Shown in pieces: positions 16,961 to 25,713 of a stretch of 64,000 bases of DNA. The notes below the pieces were generated by a model. It searched no databases and was not told the origin of the DNA. It was given only the letters and a program-made list of their open reading frames with translations. Origin of the DNA: JAOUEA01 sp038249195 (lineage in GTDB: Bacteria; Actinomycetota; UBA4738; HRBIN12); the NCBI GenBank assembly GCA_038249195.1, contig JBBRWM010000001.1, positions 442,174-506,173 of the forward strand. The letters are read 5' to 3'. Every line of letters begins with the position of its first letter. The first letter of the stretch is position 1. The translations under genes and the position numbers were made by a program.

Positions 16961-18782
16961 ACGACGCGCCGCGGCGTGCGGCCTTCGCGCGTTCTGACCG
17001 TCCGAGGGTCACCTTGCGCAGGCGCACATGGCTCGGCGTAACCTCCACGCATTCGTCCTCGCGGATGAACTCGAGCGCCTGTTCCAGCGACAGCTGGAGC
17101 TTCGGGATCAGCCGCACCAGCTCCTCGGCGTTGGCCTTGCGCATGTTGGTCAGCTGCTTCTCCTTGGTGGGGTTCACGTCCATGTCGTCGGGGCGCGCGT
17201 TCTCACCCACGATCATGCCCTCGTACACGTCCTCGCCCGGCCCCACGAACATCGCGCCACGCTCCTGCAGGTTCAGCAGCGCGAAGTTGGTGGTGACGCC
17301 CGCGCGATCCGCGAGGAGCGAACCCGAGGGTCGGGTGCGCAGCTCTCCGTGCCACGGCTCGTATCCCTCGAACACGTGGTGCAGCTGGCCGGTGCCCCGT
17401 GTCTCGGTCATGAACTCGGTGCGGAACCCGATGAGGCCGCGCGCCGGCACGAGGTATTCCATCCGGATCCAACCGGTGCCATGGTTGACCATGTGCTCCA
17501 TCCGGCCTTTGCGCAGCGCAAGGAGTTGGCTGACCACGCCGAGATAGTCCTCGGGGGCATCGATCGCGACGCGCTCCATCGGCTCCATGAGCGTGCCGTC
17601 CTCCGTGCGGGTGACGACCTGGGGCTTGCCGACCGTGAGCTCGAACCCCTCCCGCCGCATCATCTCCACGAGCACGGCGAGCTGGAGCTCGCCCCGTCCT
17701 TGCACCTCCCACATCTCCGGGCGCTCGGTGTCCAGCACGCGGATCGAGACGTTGCCGACCAGCTCCTGGTCCAGGCGCGTGCGGAGCAGCCGCGCGGTCA
17801 TCTTGTCGCCGTCGCGGCCGGACAGCGGCGAGGTGTTGATCCCCAACACCATCGCCAGGCTTGGCTCGTCGACGCGCACGACAGGCAGCGGTCGCGCGTC
17901 GTCGGGATCGGCGAGCGTTTCGCCGATCGTGACCTCCGCGATCCCGGCGATCGCGATGATCTCGCCCGGCCCGGCCGCCTCGGCATCCATCCGCTCGAGC
18001 GCTTCGGTGACGTACAGCTCGGTCACCTTGACCTTCTCCACGGTGCCATCGACCCTGCACCAGGCCACCTGCTGGCCGCGTCTGATGTGCCCGTGGCGCA
18101 CCCGACACAACGCGAGGCGCCCGACGTACGGCGAGGCGTCCAGGTTCGTCACGAGCGCCTGCAGCGGATGATCCTCCTCGTAGTCGGGGGCGGGGACCCG
18201 CTCGGCGAGCGTGTCGAAGAGCGGCTCGAGGTCGGTGCCCGGCACATCCCGGTCGAGCGAGGCCTGTCCGTCGCGGGCGTTCGTGTACAAGATCGGGAAG
18301 TCGATCTGATCTTCGTCGGCGTCGAGGTCCAAGAAAAGCTCCTCGACCTCGTGCACCACCTCGGGCACGCGCGCGTCCGGCCGGTCGATCTTGTTCACGA
18401 CGAGGATCACCGGCAGCCGCGCCTCCAACGCCTTGCGCAGCACGAACCGGGTCTGCGGCAGCGGGCCTTCGCTCGCGTCCACCAGCAGGAGCACGCCGTC
18501 CACCATGGTCAGCGCGCGCTCCACCTCGCCGCCGAAGTCGGCGTGGCCCGGCGTGTCCACGATGTTGATCTTGCGACCGGCGTGGCGCACCGCCGTGTTC
18601 TTGGCAAGGATCGTGATGCCCTTCTCCCGCTCTAGGTCCATGGAGTCCATCACGCGTTCCCTGACATCCTGGTTCTCGCGGAACGCGCCCGACTGCCAGA
18701 GCATGGCGTCCACGAGCGTTGTCTTGCCGTGGTCGACGTGGGCCACGATCGCCACGTTGCGGATGTCGTCACGAACCGGCAT
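16947..18782 (-). CDS. typA: Ribosome-associated GTPase TypA/BipA
   Basis: 611 residues from the ATG at 18782, with GGAG upstream. G1 AHVDHGKTTLVDAML, G2 region REKGITILAKNTAV, G3 DTPGHADFGGEVERAL and G4 VVNKIDRPDARV are intact. Domains II, III and V follow, then the TypA-specific C-terminal part (TRGTGQLHHVFEGYEPWHGE, NPTKEKQLTNMR, ECVEVTPSHVRLRK). A translational GTPase that binds the 70S ribosome and affects stress and low-temperature growth. The longer open frame upstream of 18782 is not conserved-looking. Confidence 0.96.
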   Translation of the reverse strand: MPVRDDIRNVAIVAHVDHGKTTLVDAMLWQSGAFRENQDVRERVMDSMDLEREKGITILAKNTAVRHAGRKINIVDTPGHADFGGEVERALTMVDGVLLLVDASEGPLPQTRFVLRKALEARLPVILVVNKIDRPDARVPEVVHEVEELFLDLDADEDQIDFPILYTNARDGQASLDRDVPGTDLEPLFDTLAERVPAPDYEEDHPLQALVTNLDASPYVGRLALCRVRHGHIRRGQQVAWCRVDGTVEKVKVTELYVTEALERMDAEAAGPGEIIAIAGIAEVTIGETLADPDDARPLPVVRVDEPSLAMVLGINTSPLSGRDGDKMTARLLRTRLDQELVGNVSIRVLDTERPEMWEVQGRGELQLAVLVEMMRREGFELTVGKPQVVTRTEDGTLMEPMERVAIDAPEDYLGVVSQLLALRKGRMEHMVNHGTGWIRMEYLVPARGLIGFRTEFMTETRGTGQLHHVFEGYEPWHGELRTRPSGSLLADRAGVTTNFALLNLQERGAMFVGPGEDVYEGMIVGENARPDDMDVNPTKEKQLTNMRKANAEELVRLIPKLQLSLEQALEFIREDECVEVTPSHVRLRKVTLGRSERAKAARRGASSRAG

Positions 18783-18942
18783 GTCAGATGACTCCGAGTG
18801 AGTAGGGTGGGCGCGCGGCCGGCGGCCCACGACCAGCTTACCGGCCCTGACTCTCGGTTCCGGTTGGCAACGACGAGCGGGCGACCGGACCCGCGTGGGT
18901 GTACAACAGGGCCCATCGAACGAACAGGGGGGGGTTCCACGG

Positions 18943-20283
18943 ATGGCGATCGACCCGAAGCACCCGTATCGAGGCACCGCGATGGACCGTCGAGCGTTCC
19001 TGCTCCGCGCCGCCGCCGCTGGGATCGCGCTGCCGTCGATGGCCGCGATCCTCGCCGCCTGCGGGAGCGGCGCGCAGGAGACCGTGGCGACGGGTTCGGC
19101 GACCACGTCGGGCGGTTCGGCCACCAATCCCTACGGCACAGGAGGGATCGGCGGAGCGCCCTACCCGCTCGCACGGATCGACGCGCCCGTCACCTGGACC
19201 GTGCAGGCCGACAACCCGGTGATCGACAGCGGCATGGCGCCCGAGAAGAACGCCACCCTCCAGGTCATGCGGTGGCCGTTCTACATCGACCCCGGGCTCC
19301 TGAAGGCCTTCGAGCAGAAGTACGAGTGCACGATCGTACAGACGCAGTTCAGCGACATGGACAAGGGCATCGCCAAGATCAACTCCGGCCAAGGCGACTT
19401 CGACATCATGATCGGCATGAGCCTGCAGTACCTGGGGCGTTCGATCGCGGCCAAGCTCATCCGACCGATCAACCACGACTACGTCCCCAACCTCAAGGCG
19501 AACGTGTACGGGTCCTTCCAGAGTCCCTTCTATGACGTGGGAGCGCAGTTCTCGCTCCCGTACGCGGTCTGGTCGACGGGGATCTTCTGGCGCAACGACA
19601 AGCTCGACATCGATCCCGCGAACATGTCGAACCCCTACGACGTGTTCTTCGACCATCCGCCGAAGGACAAGACGCACCTGCTCGCCAACGCGCAGGACGT
19701 CCTGGCGATGCCCATGTTCCGCGACGGCGTGACGGACGTGAACGCCGCCGACGCGGCCGCCATCACCAAGGCCAAGGAGGACGTGGCGTCGATCGCGCAG
19801 ATGGTGGGCAATATCTCCTACGACCACGACGACTACACCGACGTTCCCGAGGGCAAGGCGTACCTGCACCAGACGTGGTCGGGGAACGCGAGCGACGCGG
19901 TGGTGTTCCTCGCGAACAAGAGCGACGCCGACAACCTCTCCTACTACTGGCCCGGGTCGGACGGACACCCCGGCAACGTCGACAACGACACCATCGTGCT
20001 GCTGACGAGTGGGAAGACCCCCGTGCTGGCACACCTGCTGGCCAACTGGCTCCTGGAGAACGGCAACGCGCTCGCGAACTTCACCAACATGACGGGGTAC
20101 CAGCAGCCCGTGCATTCGTTCACGCCGCGGTCGATGGTCGACAGCGGCATCGTCCCCGCTCATCTTGCCACGGTGATCGTGAGCGAGGAGGACTTCGCCA
20201 AGGGGTCGCGGGAGCTGGAGCTGACGCCGGACCTCGACACGCTGTGGCAGTCGGCGTTCCAAGAGTTGCAATCGGGTGTCTAG
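18943..20283 (+). CDS. Spermidine/putrescine-type ABC transporter substrate-binding lipoprotein
   Basis: 446 residues from the ATG at 18943 (run of G at 18927-18934 as ribosome site). A Tat-like RRAFLLRAAAAG sequence leads to the lipobox LAAC. The mature protein has the PotD/PotF bilobal pattern: VMRWPFYIDPGLLKAFEQKY, DFDIMIGMSLQYLGR, YAVWSTGIFWRNDKL, and a C-terminal HLLANWLLENGNALAN. It heads a compact operon with two permeases (8-bp and 4-bp overlaps). Ligand not certain; the family binds polyamines but also other amines. Confidence 0.85.
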   Translation: MAIDPKHPYRGTAMDRRAFLLRAAAAGIALPSMAAILAACGSGAQETVATGSATTSGGSATNPYGTGGIGGAPYPLARIDAPVTWTVQADNPVIDSGMAPEKNATLQVMRWPFYIDPGLLKAFEQKYECTIVQTQFSDMDKGIAKINSGQGDFDIMIGMSLQYLGRSIAAKLIRPINHDYVPNLKANVYGSFQSPFYDVGAQFSLPYAVWSTGIFWRNDKLDIDPANMSNPYDVFFDHPPKDKTHLLANAQDVLAMPMFRDGVTDVNAADAAAITKAKEDVASIAQMVGNISYDHDDYTDVPEGKAYLHQTWSGNASDAVVFLANKSDADNLSYYWPGSDGHPGNVDNDTIVLLTSGKTPVLAHLLANWLLENGNALANFTNMTGYQQPVHSFTPRSMVDSGIVPAHLATVIVSEEDFAKGSRELELTPDLDTLWQSAFQELQSGV

Positions 20284-21247
20284 CGGAACCACCTCGCTGA
20301 CCCGGCGGGAGCGGCGCGCCCAGGAACGGTTCGCCGCCCGTGAGCGGGGAGCCTGGGCGCCGCGCTGGTTCTGGCCGGGCTTCTCCGCTCCCGCGACGAT
20401 CTATCTGCTGGTCTTCTTTGCCTTCCCGTTCTACGTGGTGATGGCCGTGACCTTCGGCTCGGTCGACCCGATCCTGCGCCAGCCGGTCCCGGCCTGGAAC
20501 CCCGCCACGTGGAGCCCCGCGATCCTCACCTTCACGATGTCGAACATCGTGCATTCGGACGGTCTGTACTACGCCGCCTTCATCAATACGTTCTTCTTCG
20601 TGGGGATCGCCACGTTCCTGTGTTTGCTGATCGGCTACCCGTTCGCGTACTTCCTGGCGCGCCGAGCCGGTAGGTTCCGCGCCCTGTTCCTCGTGGCGTT
20701 CTTCGCGCCCTTCTGGATCTCCTACATGTTGCGGATGCTGGCCTGGATCTCGTTACTGCAGGACGAGGGATACGTGAACAAGGCGCTGGAGAAACTCGGC
20801 GTCATCGCCCACCCCTACCCCTGGCTCTCGGGCAAGCCGGTGACCCTGATCCTCGGTTTGGTCTACGGGTACGTGCCGTTCATGATCCTGCCGCTGTTCG
20901 CGACTCTGGATCGCATCCCTGCCTCGCAGCTTGAAGCCGGTCGCGATCTCGGCGCGAGTCCCGCCCGGACCTTCCGGCGCGTGACGCTGCCGCAGTCGCG
21001 TCAGGCGATCCTCGCCGGGTTCGTGATCTGCGGCCTCCCGATGTTCGGCGACTACTTCACGCAGCAGCTCCTGGCGTCCACGCCCAAGACGAGGATGATC
21101 GGCAACGCCATCAAAGACTCGCTCGATGTGCCGATCTTCGTGCAGCGAGGCGCCGCGCTGATCCTGGTGCTCCTCGTCATCCTGGTCCCCGCCATCATGT
21201 ACTACCTGTGGAGCACCAACCGGGCGGCGTCGGAGATCACCGCATGA
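20276..21247 (+). CDS. ABC transporter permease, PotB type
   Basis: 323 residues with six membrane helices after a 40-residue cytoplasmic N-tail. The ATPase-contact loop reads EAGRDLGASPARTFRRVTLP, the EAA signature. GTG start inside the end of the substrate-binding gene (8-bp overlap). It pairs with the PotC-type permease that follows. Confidence 0.9.
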   Translation: MSSGTTSLTRRERRAQERFAARERGAWAPRWFWPGFSAPATIYLLVFFAFPFYVVMAVTFGSVDPILRQPVPAWNPATWSPAILTFTMSNIVHSDGLYYAAFINTFFFVGIATFLCLLIGYPFAYFLARRAGRFRALFLVAFFAPFWISYMLRMLAWISLLQDEGYVNKALEKLGVIAHPYPWLSGKPVTLILGLVYGYVPFMILPLFATLDRIPASQLEAGRDLGASPARTFRRVTLPQSRQAILAGFVICGLPMFGDYFTQQLLASTPKTRMIGNAIKDSLDVPIFVQRGAALILVLLVILVPAIMYYLWSTNRAASEITA

Positions 21248-22143
21248 GCACGGCCGCGGGGATCGGATCCGCTCCGCGCGGGGGCGGGCTCCGCGAATGG
21301 ATCGGCAACCCGTGGGCGCGGACGCGCTTCCTGTGGGTGGTGGGGATCGGCTACGTCTTGTGGTCGCTGATCCCGGTGGCGGAGGCGGTCCTCTTCTCCT
21401 TCAACAGCGGTCGCTCGATCACCCGATGGCAGGGATTCTCGCTGCGCTGGTATCTCGGCGATGCCGGCTCCGTACTGCACGACCCCTCGCTCCAGCGCGC
21501 GATCGTCCAGAGCCTGAAGCTCGCGCTGCTCACCTCGATGGTCGCCGTGCCCCTGGGGGTCGCGTTCGCGCTCGCCTTGCATCGATGGCGTGGGCGCGGA
21601 GCGGGCTCGGCGAACTTCATGATGTTGTTCTCGTTCGTGACGCCGGAGCTGATCTTGGCGGTGTCCCTGTTCCTCTTGGTGCTCAACGTGTTCCGGTTCA
21701 TCGGGTTGGGCACGGCGGGCCAGCTGGTGGGCCTGGTGGTCCTCTCGCTCGCGTATCCCGTGATCATCGTGCGCGCCCGACTGTTCTCGCTCGGGAACTC
21801 GTATGAGGATGCGGCGATGGACCTGGGCGCCTCTCCCACGCGCACGCTCACGCGGGTCACGCTGCCGCTGCTGGGGCCCTCCATCTTCGCGAGCGCTGCC
21901 ATCATCTTCGCATTCGTCTTGGACGACTTCGTCATCGTGAATCAGCTGTCCCGGGATGCCTCGACCGAGACGGTCTCGATCGCGATCTACGCGGCCGCGC
22001 GGACCTCGCCCACCCCCGCGGTGAACGCGATCGGCACGATCATGCTGGCGACCTCGACGCTGCTCATCGTGATCGCGGCGTCGGTCTACCGCCGCTCCGC
22101 CCGGCGGCGCGGCGAGGCCGCCGGGGTGGATGCCCTGGGCTGA
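21244..22143 (+). CDS. ABC transporter permease, PotC type
   Basis: 299 residues, six membrane helices, ATG overlapping the previous stop (ATGA). EAA loop: DAAMDLGASPTRTLTRVTLP. Completes the membrane part of a polyamine-type importer. No ATP-binding subunit gene is present on either side, so the transporter must use an ATPase encoded elsewhere. Confidence 0.9.
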   Translation: MSTAAGIGSAPRGGGLREWIGNPWARTRFLWVVGIGYVLWSLIPVAEAVLFSFNSGRSITRWQGFSLRWYLGDAGSVLHDPSLQRAIVQSLKLALLTSMVAVPLGVAFALALHRWRGRGAGSANFMMLFSFVTPELILAVSLFLLVLNVFRFIGLGTAGQLVGLVVLSLAYPVIIVRARLFSLGNSYEDAAMDLGASPTRTLTRVTLPLLGPSIFASAAIIFAFVLDDFVIVNQLSRDASTETVSIAIYAAARTSPTPAVNAIGTIMLATSTLLIVIAASVYRRSARRRGEAAGVDALG

Positions 22144-22158
22144 TCGACCCGCGATCGC

Positions 22159-22177
22159 CGAGCGGTTTCGCCGCTCG
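22159..22177 (+). terminator. Hairpin after the transporter operon
   Basis: CGAGCGG and CCGCTCG pair around TTTCG, 16 bp after the PotC stop and 20 bp before the next ATG. No T-run follows, so it may act as a Rho-type or processing end, or lie in the leader of the next gene. Confidence 0.4.
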
Positions 22178-22196
22178 TAATGCCTCGGGGGGTACC

Positions 22197-22763
22197 ATGG
22201 AATGGATGTCGCGCCGTTCGCCCTCGTTGATCGCCGCCGTCCCGGTCGTTCTCGCGATGGCCGTGCTCGCTGCGGCGTGCTCGTCAACGCCCCAGGCATC
22301 CACGGCACCTTCTCGGTCCGCGGCTCCCTCGACGGGCGGCGGCGGCGGCGTACCGGCCGTCCCCGCGACCCTCGACTTCACGGCCCCCAAGCTCGGCGGC
22401 GGGACCCTCAACGGCGCGGACTACGCGGGGCAGGACACGGCGATCTGGTTCTGGGCGCCGTGGTGAAGCCAGTGCCGGGCGTCCGCGTCCGGCGTCGCGC
22501 AGGTCGCGCGAGCGCGCACGGACGTGAAGTTCCTGGGGATGGCGGGGCTCGCTGGCGAAGGTGACATGCAGGGCTTCGTCGACCAGTTCGGCCTTGGGTT
22601 CCCGCAGACGGCGAGCGAGGACGGACGGCTGTGGTCGCGGTTCGGCGTTCTGGGCCAGGCGGAGTGGCTCTTCGTCGCCAAAGATGGATCGACCACCTTG
22701 GTGCCGCACGACCTGACCGGAGACGAGCTCTCGGCCCAGCTCGACCAGGTGTTCGGAGCCTGA
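22197..22763 (+). CDS. Thioredoxin-fold lipoprotein with in-frame TGA at the active site (candidate selenoprotein)
   Basis: 189 codons read as one gene through the TGA at 22464-22466. Residues 1-28 are a lipoprotein signal (AMAVLAAAC). After a Ser/Gly-rich linker, LDFTAPKLGGGTLNGADYAG opens a TlpA/DsbE/MPT53-like redoxin domain. The active site reads AIWFWAPW-TGA-SQCRAS: family members have WxPWCxxC, so TGA (codon 90) replaces the first Cys and the resolving Cys93 is kept, giving UxxC. The frame stays open and conserved-looking afterwards (VKFLGMAGLAGEGDMQGFVD, FGVLGQAEWLFVAKDG) to a TGA at 22761-22763. SECIS-like hairpins follow the codon. Expected role: extracytoplasmic thiol-disulfide oxidoreductase. 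A nonsense mutation remains possible. Confidence 0.75.
22474..22511 (+). promoter_or_regulatory. Candidate bacterial SECIS element
   Basis: Two tandem hairpins follow the in-frame TGA. The first (22474-22493) has an 8-bp stem, GCCGGGCG with CGTCCGGC (one G-U), and a UCCG loop. The second (22495-22511) pairs UCGCGC with GCGCGA around the loop AGGUC. The second loop begins 35 bases after the TGA and has a G in its first two positions, which fits the published bacterial SECIS consensus. Its GGUC also resembles the E. coli fdhF loop. In GC-rich DNA such hairpins also arise by chance. Confidence 0.5.
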
Positions 22764-22819
22764 GGACAGCCATCCGGCCCTGATTCAAGCCCTTCAGCAG
22801 GACCGCCGATGGGTCGGGC

Positions 22820-23674
22820 ATGGGTCGAGACCGCCTTACTCGGACGAGCTGGATCGCCGCGCTGGTCGCGGGTGCGATCGCCCTGGGAGCCACCACCGGG
22901 GTCGTTTCGATCGCCGGCCACCCCCGCGGCGACGTCGCGCACGCCGCGGTGGGCGTCTCTCGTGCGTTCGCGGACCGGCCGGGCCCCGACCGCGCAGAGA
23001 TCGCCGCGGCCTCGAAGCCGGCCGAGGTTCCTTCCGGCGCCCCGTCCCGGACCCCTCGAAGGCGTGCCGCGGATCACCTGTTGGTGCGCGTGCCCTCGTC
23101 CATGACGGTGCGGGCGCGACCCACGTCCGCCGCGCGACCGGTCGGAACGCTCCCGTCGAGCTCGAAGTACTACCACGTCGCGCTCACGGCCTGGGTCGAG
23201 TCCACCGCGAAGCACGGCCGCTGGGGCCGCGTGGCGATCCCGTACTCGTGGCCGCGCCACGACGGCTGGATCCCGCTCCGGGGGCTCAGCCGCTCTCGGA
23301 CGCACGTGCAGATCGAGGTCGACCTTTCGCGGCACTGGCTCACGGCCACGAAGTTCCACACGACCCTGTTCGGGGCGCGGGGCGCCACCGGGACAGCGTC
23401 GTCGCCCACGCCGCCGGGCCACTATTTCGTGACCGATCGCATCCCGTTCGCCGCCGGTGGTCCGCTCGGTTCGTTCGCGTTCGGGATCTCGGGGATCCAG
23501 CCGCGCCTGCCGGCGGGCTGGAGCGGCGGGAACCAACTCGCGATCCACGGGACGAGCGACCCTTCGTCGATCGGCCGGTCCGCGAGCGCCGGGTGCATCC
23601 GAGTGAGCGAGCGCACCCTGCGCCGTCTCATGCCGCTGTTGCAGCTGGGCACGCCGATCGTTATCACGCGCTAG
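22820..23674 (+). CDS. Exported L,D-transpeptidase (YkuD domain)
   Basis: 284 residues. An N-terminal hydrophobic segment (WIAALVAGAIALGATTGVV) anchors or exports the protein. A linker and an SH3-like part (RARPTSAARPVGTLP) precede the YkuD domain from about residue 157 (THVQIEVDLSRHWLTATKF). Catalytic motif: His243 in AIHGTSD and Cys259 in SAGCIRVSE. It cross-links peptidoglycan stem peptides (3-3 links) outside the membrane. It follows the thioredoxin-like gene after 56 bp. The active-site Cys could in principle be kept reduced by an exported oxidoreductase of that type, but this is speculation. Confidence 0.9.
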   Translation: MGRDRLTRTSWIAALVAGAIALGATTGVVSIAGHPRGDVAHAAVGVSRAFADRPGPDRAEIAAASKPAEVPSGAPSRTPRRRAADHLLVRVPSSMTVRARPTSAARPVGTLPSSSKYYHVALTAWVESTAKHGRWGRVAIPYSWPRHDGWIPLRGLSRSRTHVQIEVDLSRHWLTATKFHTTLFGARGATGTASSPTPPGHYFVTDRIPFAAGGPLGSFAFGISGIQPRLPAGWSGGNQLAIHGTSDPSSIGRSASAGCIRVSERTLRRLMPLLQLGTPIVITR

Positions 23675-23684
23675 CCGGTTCGCC

Positions 23685-24221
23685 TCAGACTACGGCTCCG
23701 CCCATGGCGTCCGCGGCGAAGGCCCGCAGCTCGTCGAGGTGTGCGTCGGCGTGGCGAAACGCGCCCTTCGGGCCCCCGAGGATCCCGCCAAGGCGGTCGC
23801 CCATGGGCTTGCGGGCCCTCGAGGTGGGGGGGCGCCGCCACCGCGCATCGGTCAGGTCCCTCAGACGCGCGATGAGCTCGCCGTGGGTGGCCGCGGCCCG
23901 CCGGAACGCCTCCGGCCCAGACAGCCCGGCCTTGCGCTCGTGGGCCGCGCGGTTCACGGCCGCGGTGCCGCTGGACCAGAGCTCCTTCTCGAACGCCGGC
24001 CCGTGGCCCTCGCCCCACGCATCGAGCGCCGCGATCGCGAACTCCTCCCACGTGGCGAGGTGGGAGATCAGATCCTTCGGGGACCATTGCCCGCCGCCGA
24101 GCCCCGGTCGCGTCAAGGCCCTGCGGGGCAACGCGGCGATCAGCGAGCGCACCGTCTCGTCGCCGCGGTCCAGGATGGTGATCGCCTGACGGCGCGTGGG
24201 GATCCGCTCCTGCTCGGGCAC
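23685..24221 (-). CDS. DinB/ClbS-like four-helix protein
   Basis: 178 residues. GQWSPKDLISHLATWEEFAIAALDAW is the metal-binding helix pattern (H near W-x-D/E) of the DinB / DUF1706 (ClbS-DfsB) superfamily. A second His group lies in FRHADAHLDELRAF near the C-terminus. Members are thiol-dependent transferases, isomerases or DNA-protecting hydrolases; the reaction here is unknown. Convergent with the L,D-transpeptidase. Confidence 0.75.
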   Translation of the reverse strand: MPEQERIPTRRQAITILDRGDETVRSLIAALPRRALTRPGLGGGQWSPKDLISHLATWEEFAIAALDAWGEGHGPAFEKELWSSGTAAVNRAAHERKAGLSGPEAFRRAAATHGELIARLRDLTDARWRRPPTSRARKPMGDRLGGILGGPKGAFRHADAHLDELRAFAADAMGGAVV

Positions 24222-24286
24222 GGACCGAGCCTAGCGCGGTTCAGTGGGCGGCGCCGCGCCGGCGAGGGCAGGCCCGTAGAAGCGCC

Positions 24287-25600
24287 TCAGCCACGCACGG
24301 GTTCGCCTGTGACGGCCACGCGCTCGATGAGGTCGGCGCCCCGAACGCGGCCCGGATCGGCCCGCACGTCTGCCGCGATGGCTCGCATACGCGCCGCGAG
24401 GAGCTCGTCGCCGATCAGACCATCGACGGCCCCGATCAACGCGTCGTCGGTCCAGTCGTAGGTGGGCAGGCGCACCCCGAAGCCCGTCTCCTCGAGCCGC
24501 TGCGCGTTGTCGTACTGGTCCCAGAACAGCGGCAGCCCGATCATGGGCAATCCGAAGTGGAAGCCCTCGCACACGGTGTTGTTCCCGCCGTGCGTGATGA
24601 GCAGGTCGCACTGGGGAAGGATCGACGGCTGGGGCAGGAACCGGTCGCCGTACATGTGAGGCCCCAGCGTCATCTGGTCCTTCAGCGGCCCCATCGAGAC
24701 GATGACCCGATGCTCCGTTCGGGCCAGCGCATCGATGAGGCGCTGCATCAGGCCGAGGTCCATGCACCCCAGCGAACCGAGCGAGAGGTAGACGACCTTC
24801 CCGTGCCCCGGCAGGTGCTCGTCCACGTCGAACGCCGCCTCGCTCGTACGCACCGTGGACTGCAATCGGTGCCAGGTGGCATCCAGGGGCTGCGAACGCG
24901 GATAGTCCGCCGCCTCGGGGAAGAGGTACAGGTTGCACCAGGGCGAGGAGGTGTTGAACTCGTCGAGGGGACAGGGCGCCACGCCGACGGAAGCCCGGAA
25001 GTCGTTGTGCTCGCGCAGCAGGGCCTCGTGTTGGCGGTGGTATTCGTCGCGGAACGCCTGCCAGGGACCGGGGTCGTCCAGCTCCAGGCCCGAGAGGACG
25101 GGTGGCAGCCGCGCGTCGCGGATCTCCAACGGATTCGCCGAGACGAACCGTACCCACGGACACCTCGCGAGCTCGACCGCGGGGTAGCCCGTGACGTTGT
25201 CCGTCACGACCGCGTCGGGGCGAACGTCGTCCCAGATGTCCATCACGCGATCGTGCGAATAGCGCTCGCCCGCCACGAGCGCCTCCCAGATGGGCTTGGT
25301 CACCGTCTCGATCTGTTCGATCGTGGGCTTGCGGAATTCGGGCGCCGTGACCCGGATGAACTCCGCCCACGGATCCGCGGCGGCATCGGCGTCCTCGTCC
25401 GGCGCGGCCATGCGCATCAGCCGTTCGTCGAACCCCTTCGCCTCGAGCACGCCCTCGAACGACTCGTCGACCACGAACACGATGCGGTGGCCGCGCTCCA
25501 GCAGGACATCGGCCATGGCCACGCAGTTGTTCGTGGGGCCCCACGCGCCCGGCTCGGGGAAGAAGGCGATCGTCTTCGCGACGGTCCTCGCATCGGTCAT
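24287..25600 (-). CDS. UGT/MGT-type glycosyltransferase (GT1)
   Basis: 437 residues. N-terminal acceptor domain opens with IAFFPEPGAWGPTNNCVAMA; the C-terminal donor domain has VVYLSLGSLGCMD, and then LLITHGGNNTVCEGFHFGLP followed by GLPLFWDQYDNAQRLEE, the UDP-sugar site of GT1 enzymes (macrolide and glycolipid glycosyltransferases). Likely glycosylates a lipid, terpenoid or small molecule. It stands alone, divergent from the secreted HExxH protein. A longer minus-strand frame (24231-25913) is a shadow. Confidence 0.88.
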   Translation of the reverse strand: MTDARTVAKTIAFFPEPGAWGPTNNCVAMADVLLERGHRIVFVVDESFEGVLEAKGFDERLMRMAAPDEDADAAADPWAEFIRVTAPEFRKPTIEQIETVTKPIWEALVAGERYSHDRVMDIWDDVRPDAVVTDNVTGYPAVELARCPWVRFVSANPLEIRDARLPPVLSGLELDDPGPWQAFRDEYHRQHEALLREHNDFRASVGVAPCPLDEFNTSSPWCNLYLFPEAADYPRSQPLDATWHRLQSTVRTSEAAFDVDEHLPGHGKVVYLSLGSLGCMDLGLMQRLIDALARTEHRVIVSMGPLKDQMTLGPHMYGDRFLPQPSILPQCDLLITHGGNNTVCEGFHFGLPMIGLPLFWDQYDNAQRLEETGFGVRLPTYDWTDDALIGAVDGLIGDELLAARMRAIAADVRADPGRVRGADLIERVAVTGEPVRG

Positions 25601-25713
25601 CTCCGGCCCCCTGTTCGACGTGGTCTACCCGTCTACCCTGCGACCGGTAGGATAAGGGGTCACCGGATCGCGGATCGCCCGGAGCCCGGTCAGCCAGATC
25701 GCAAGGAGACCTC

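Noticed and set aside
22524..22763. A separate 79-residue gene after the TGA
   Set aside because: Its ATG lies inside the thioredoxin domain, with no ribosome site; the part after the TGA is the natural second half of the redoxin, including the resolving Cys.
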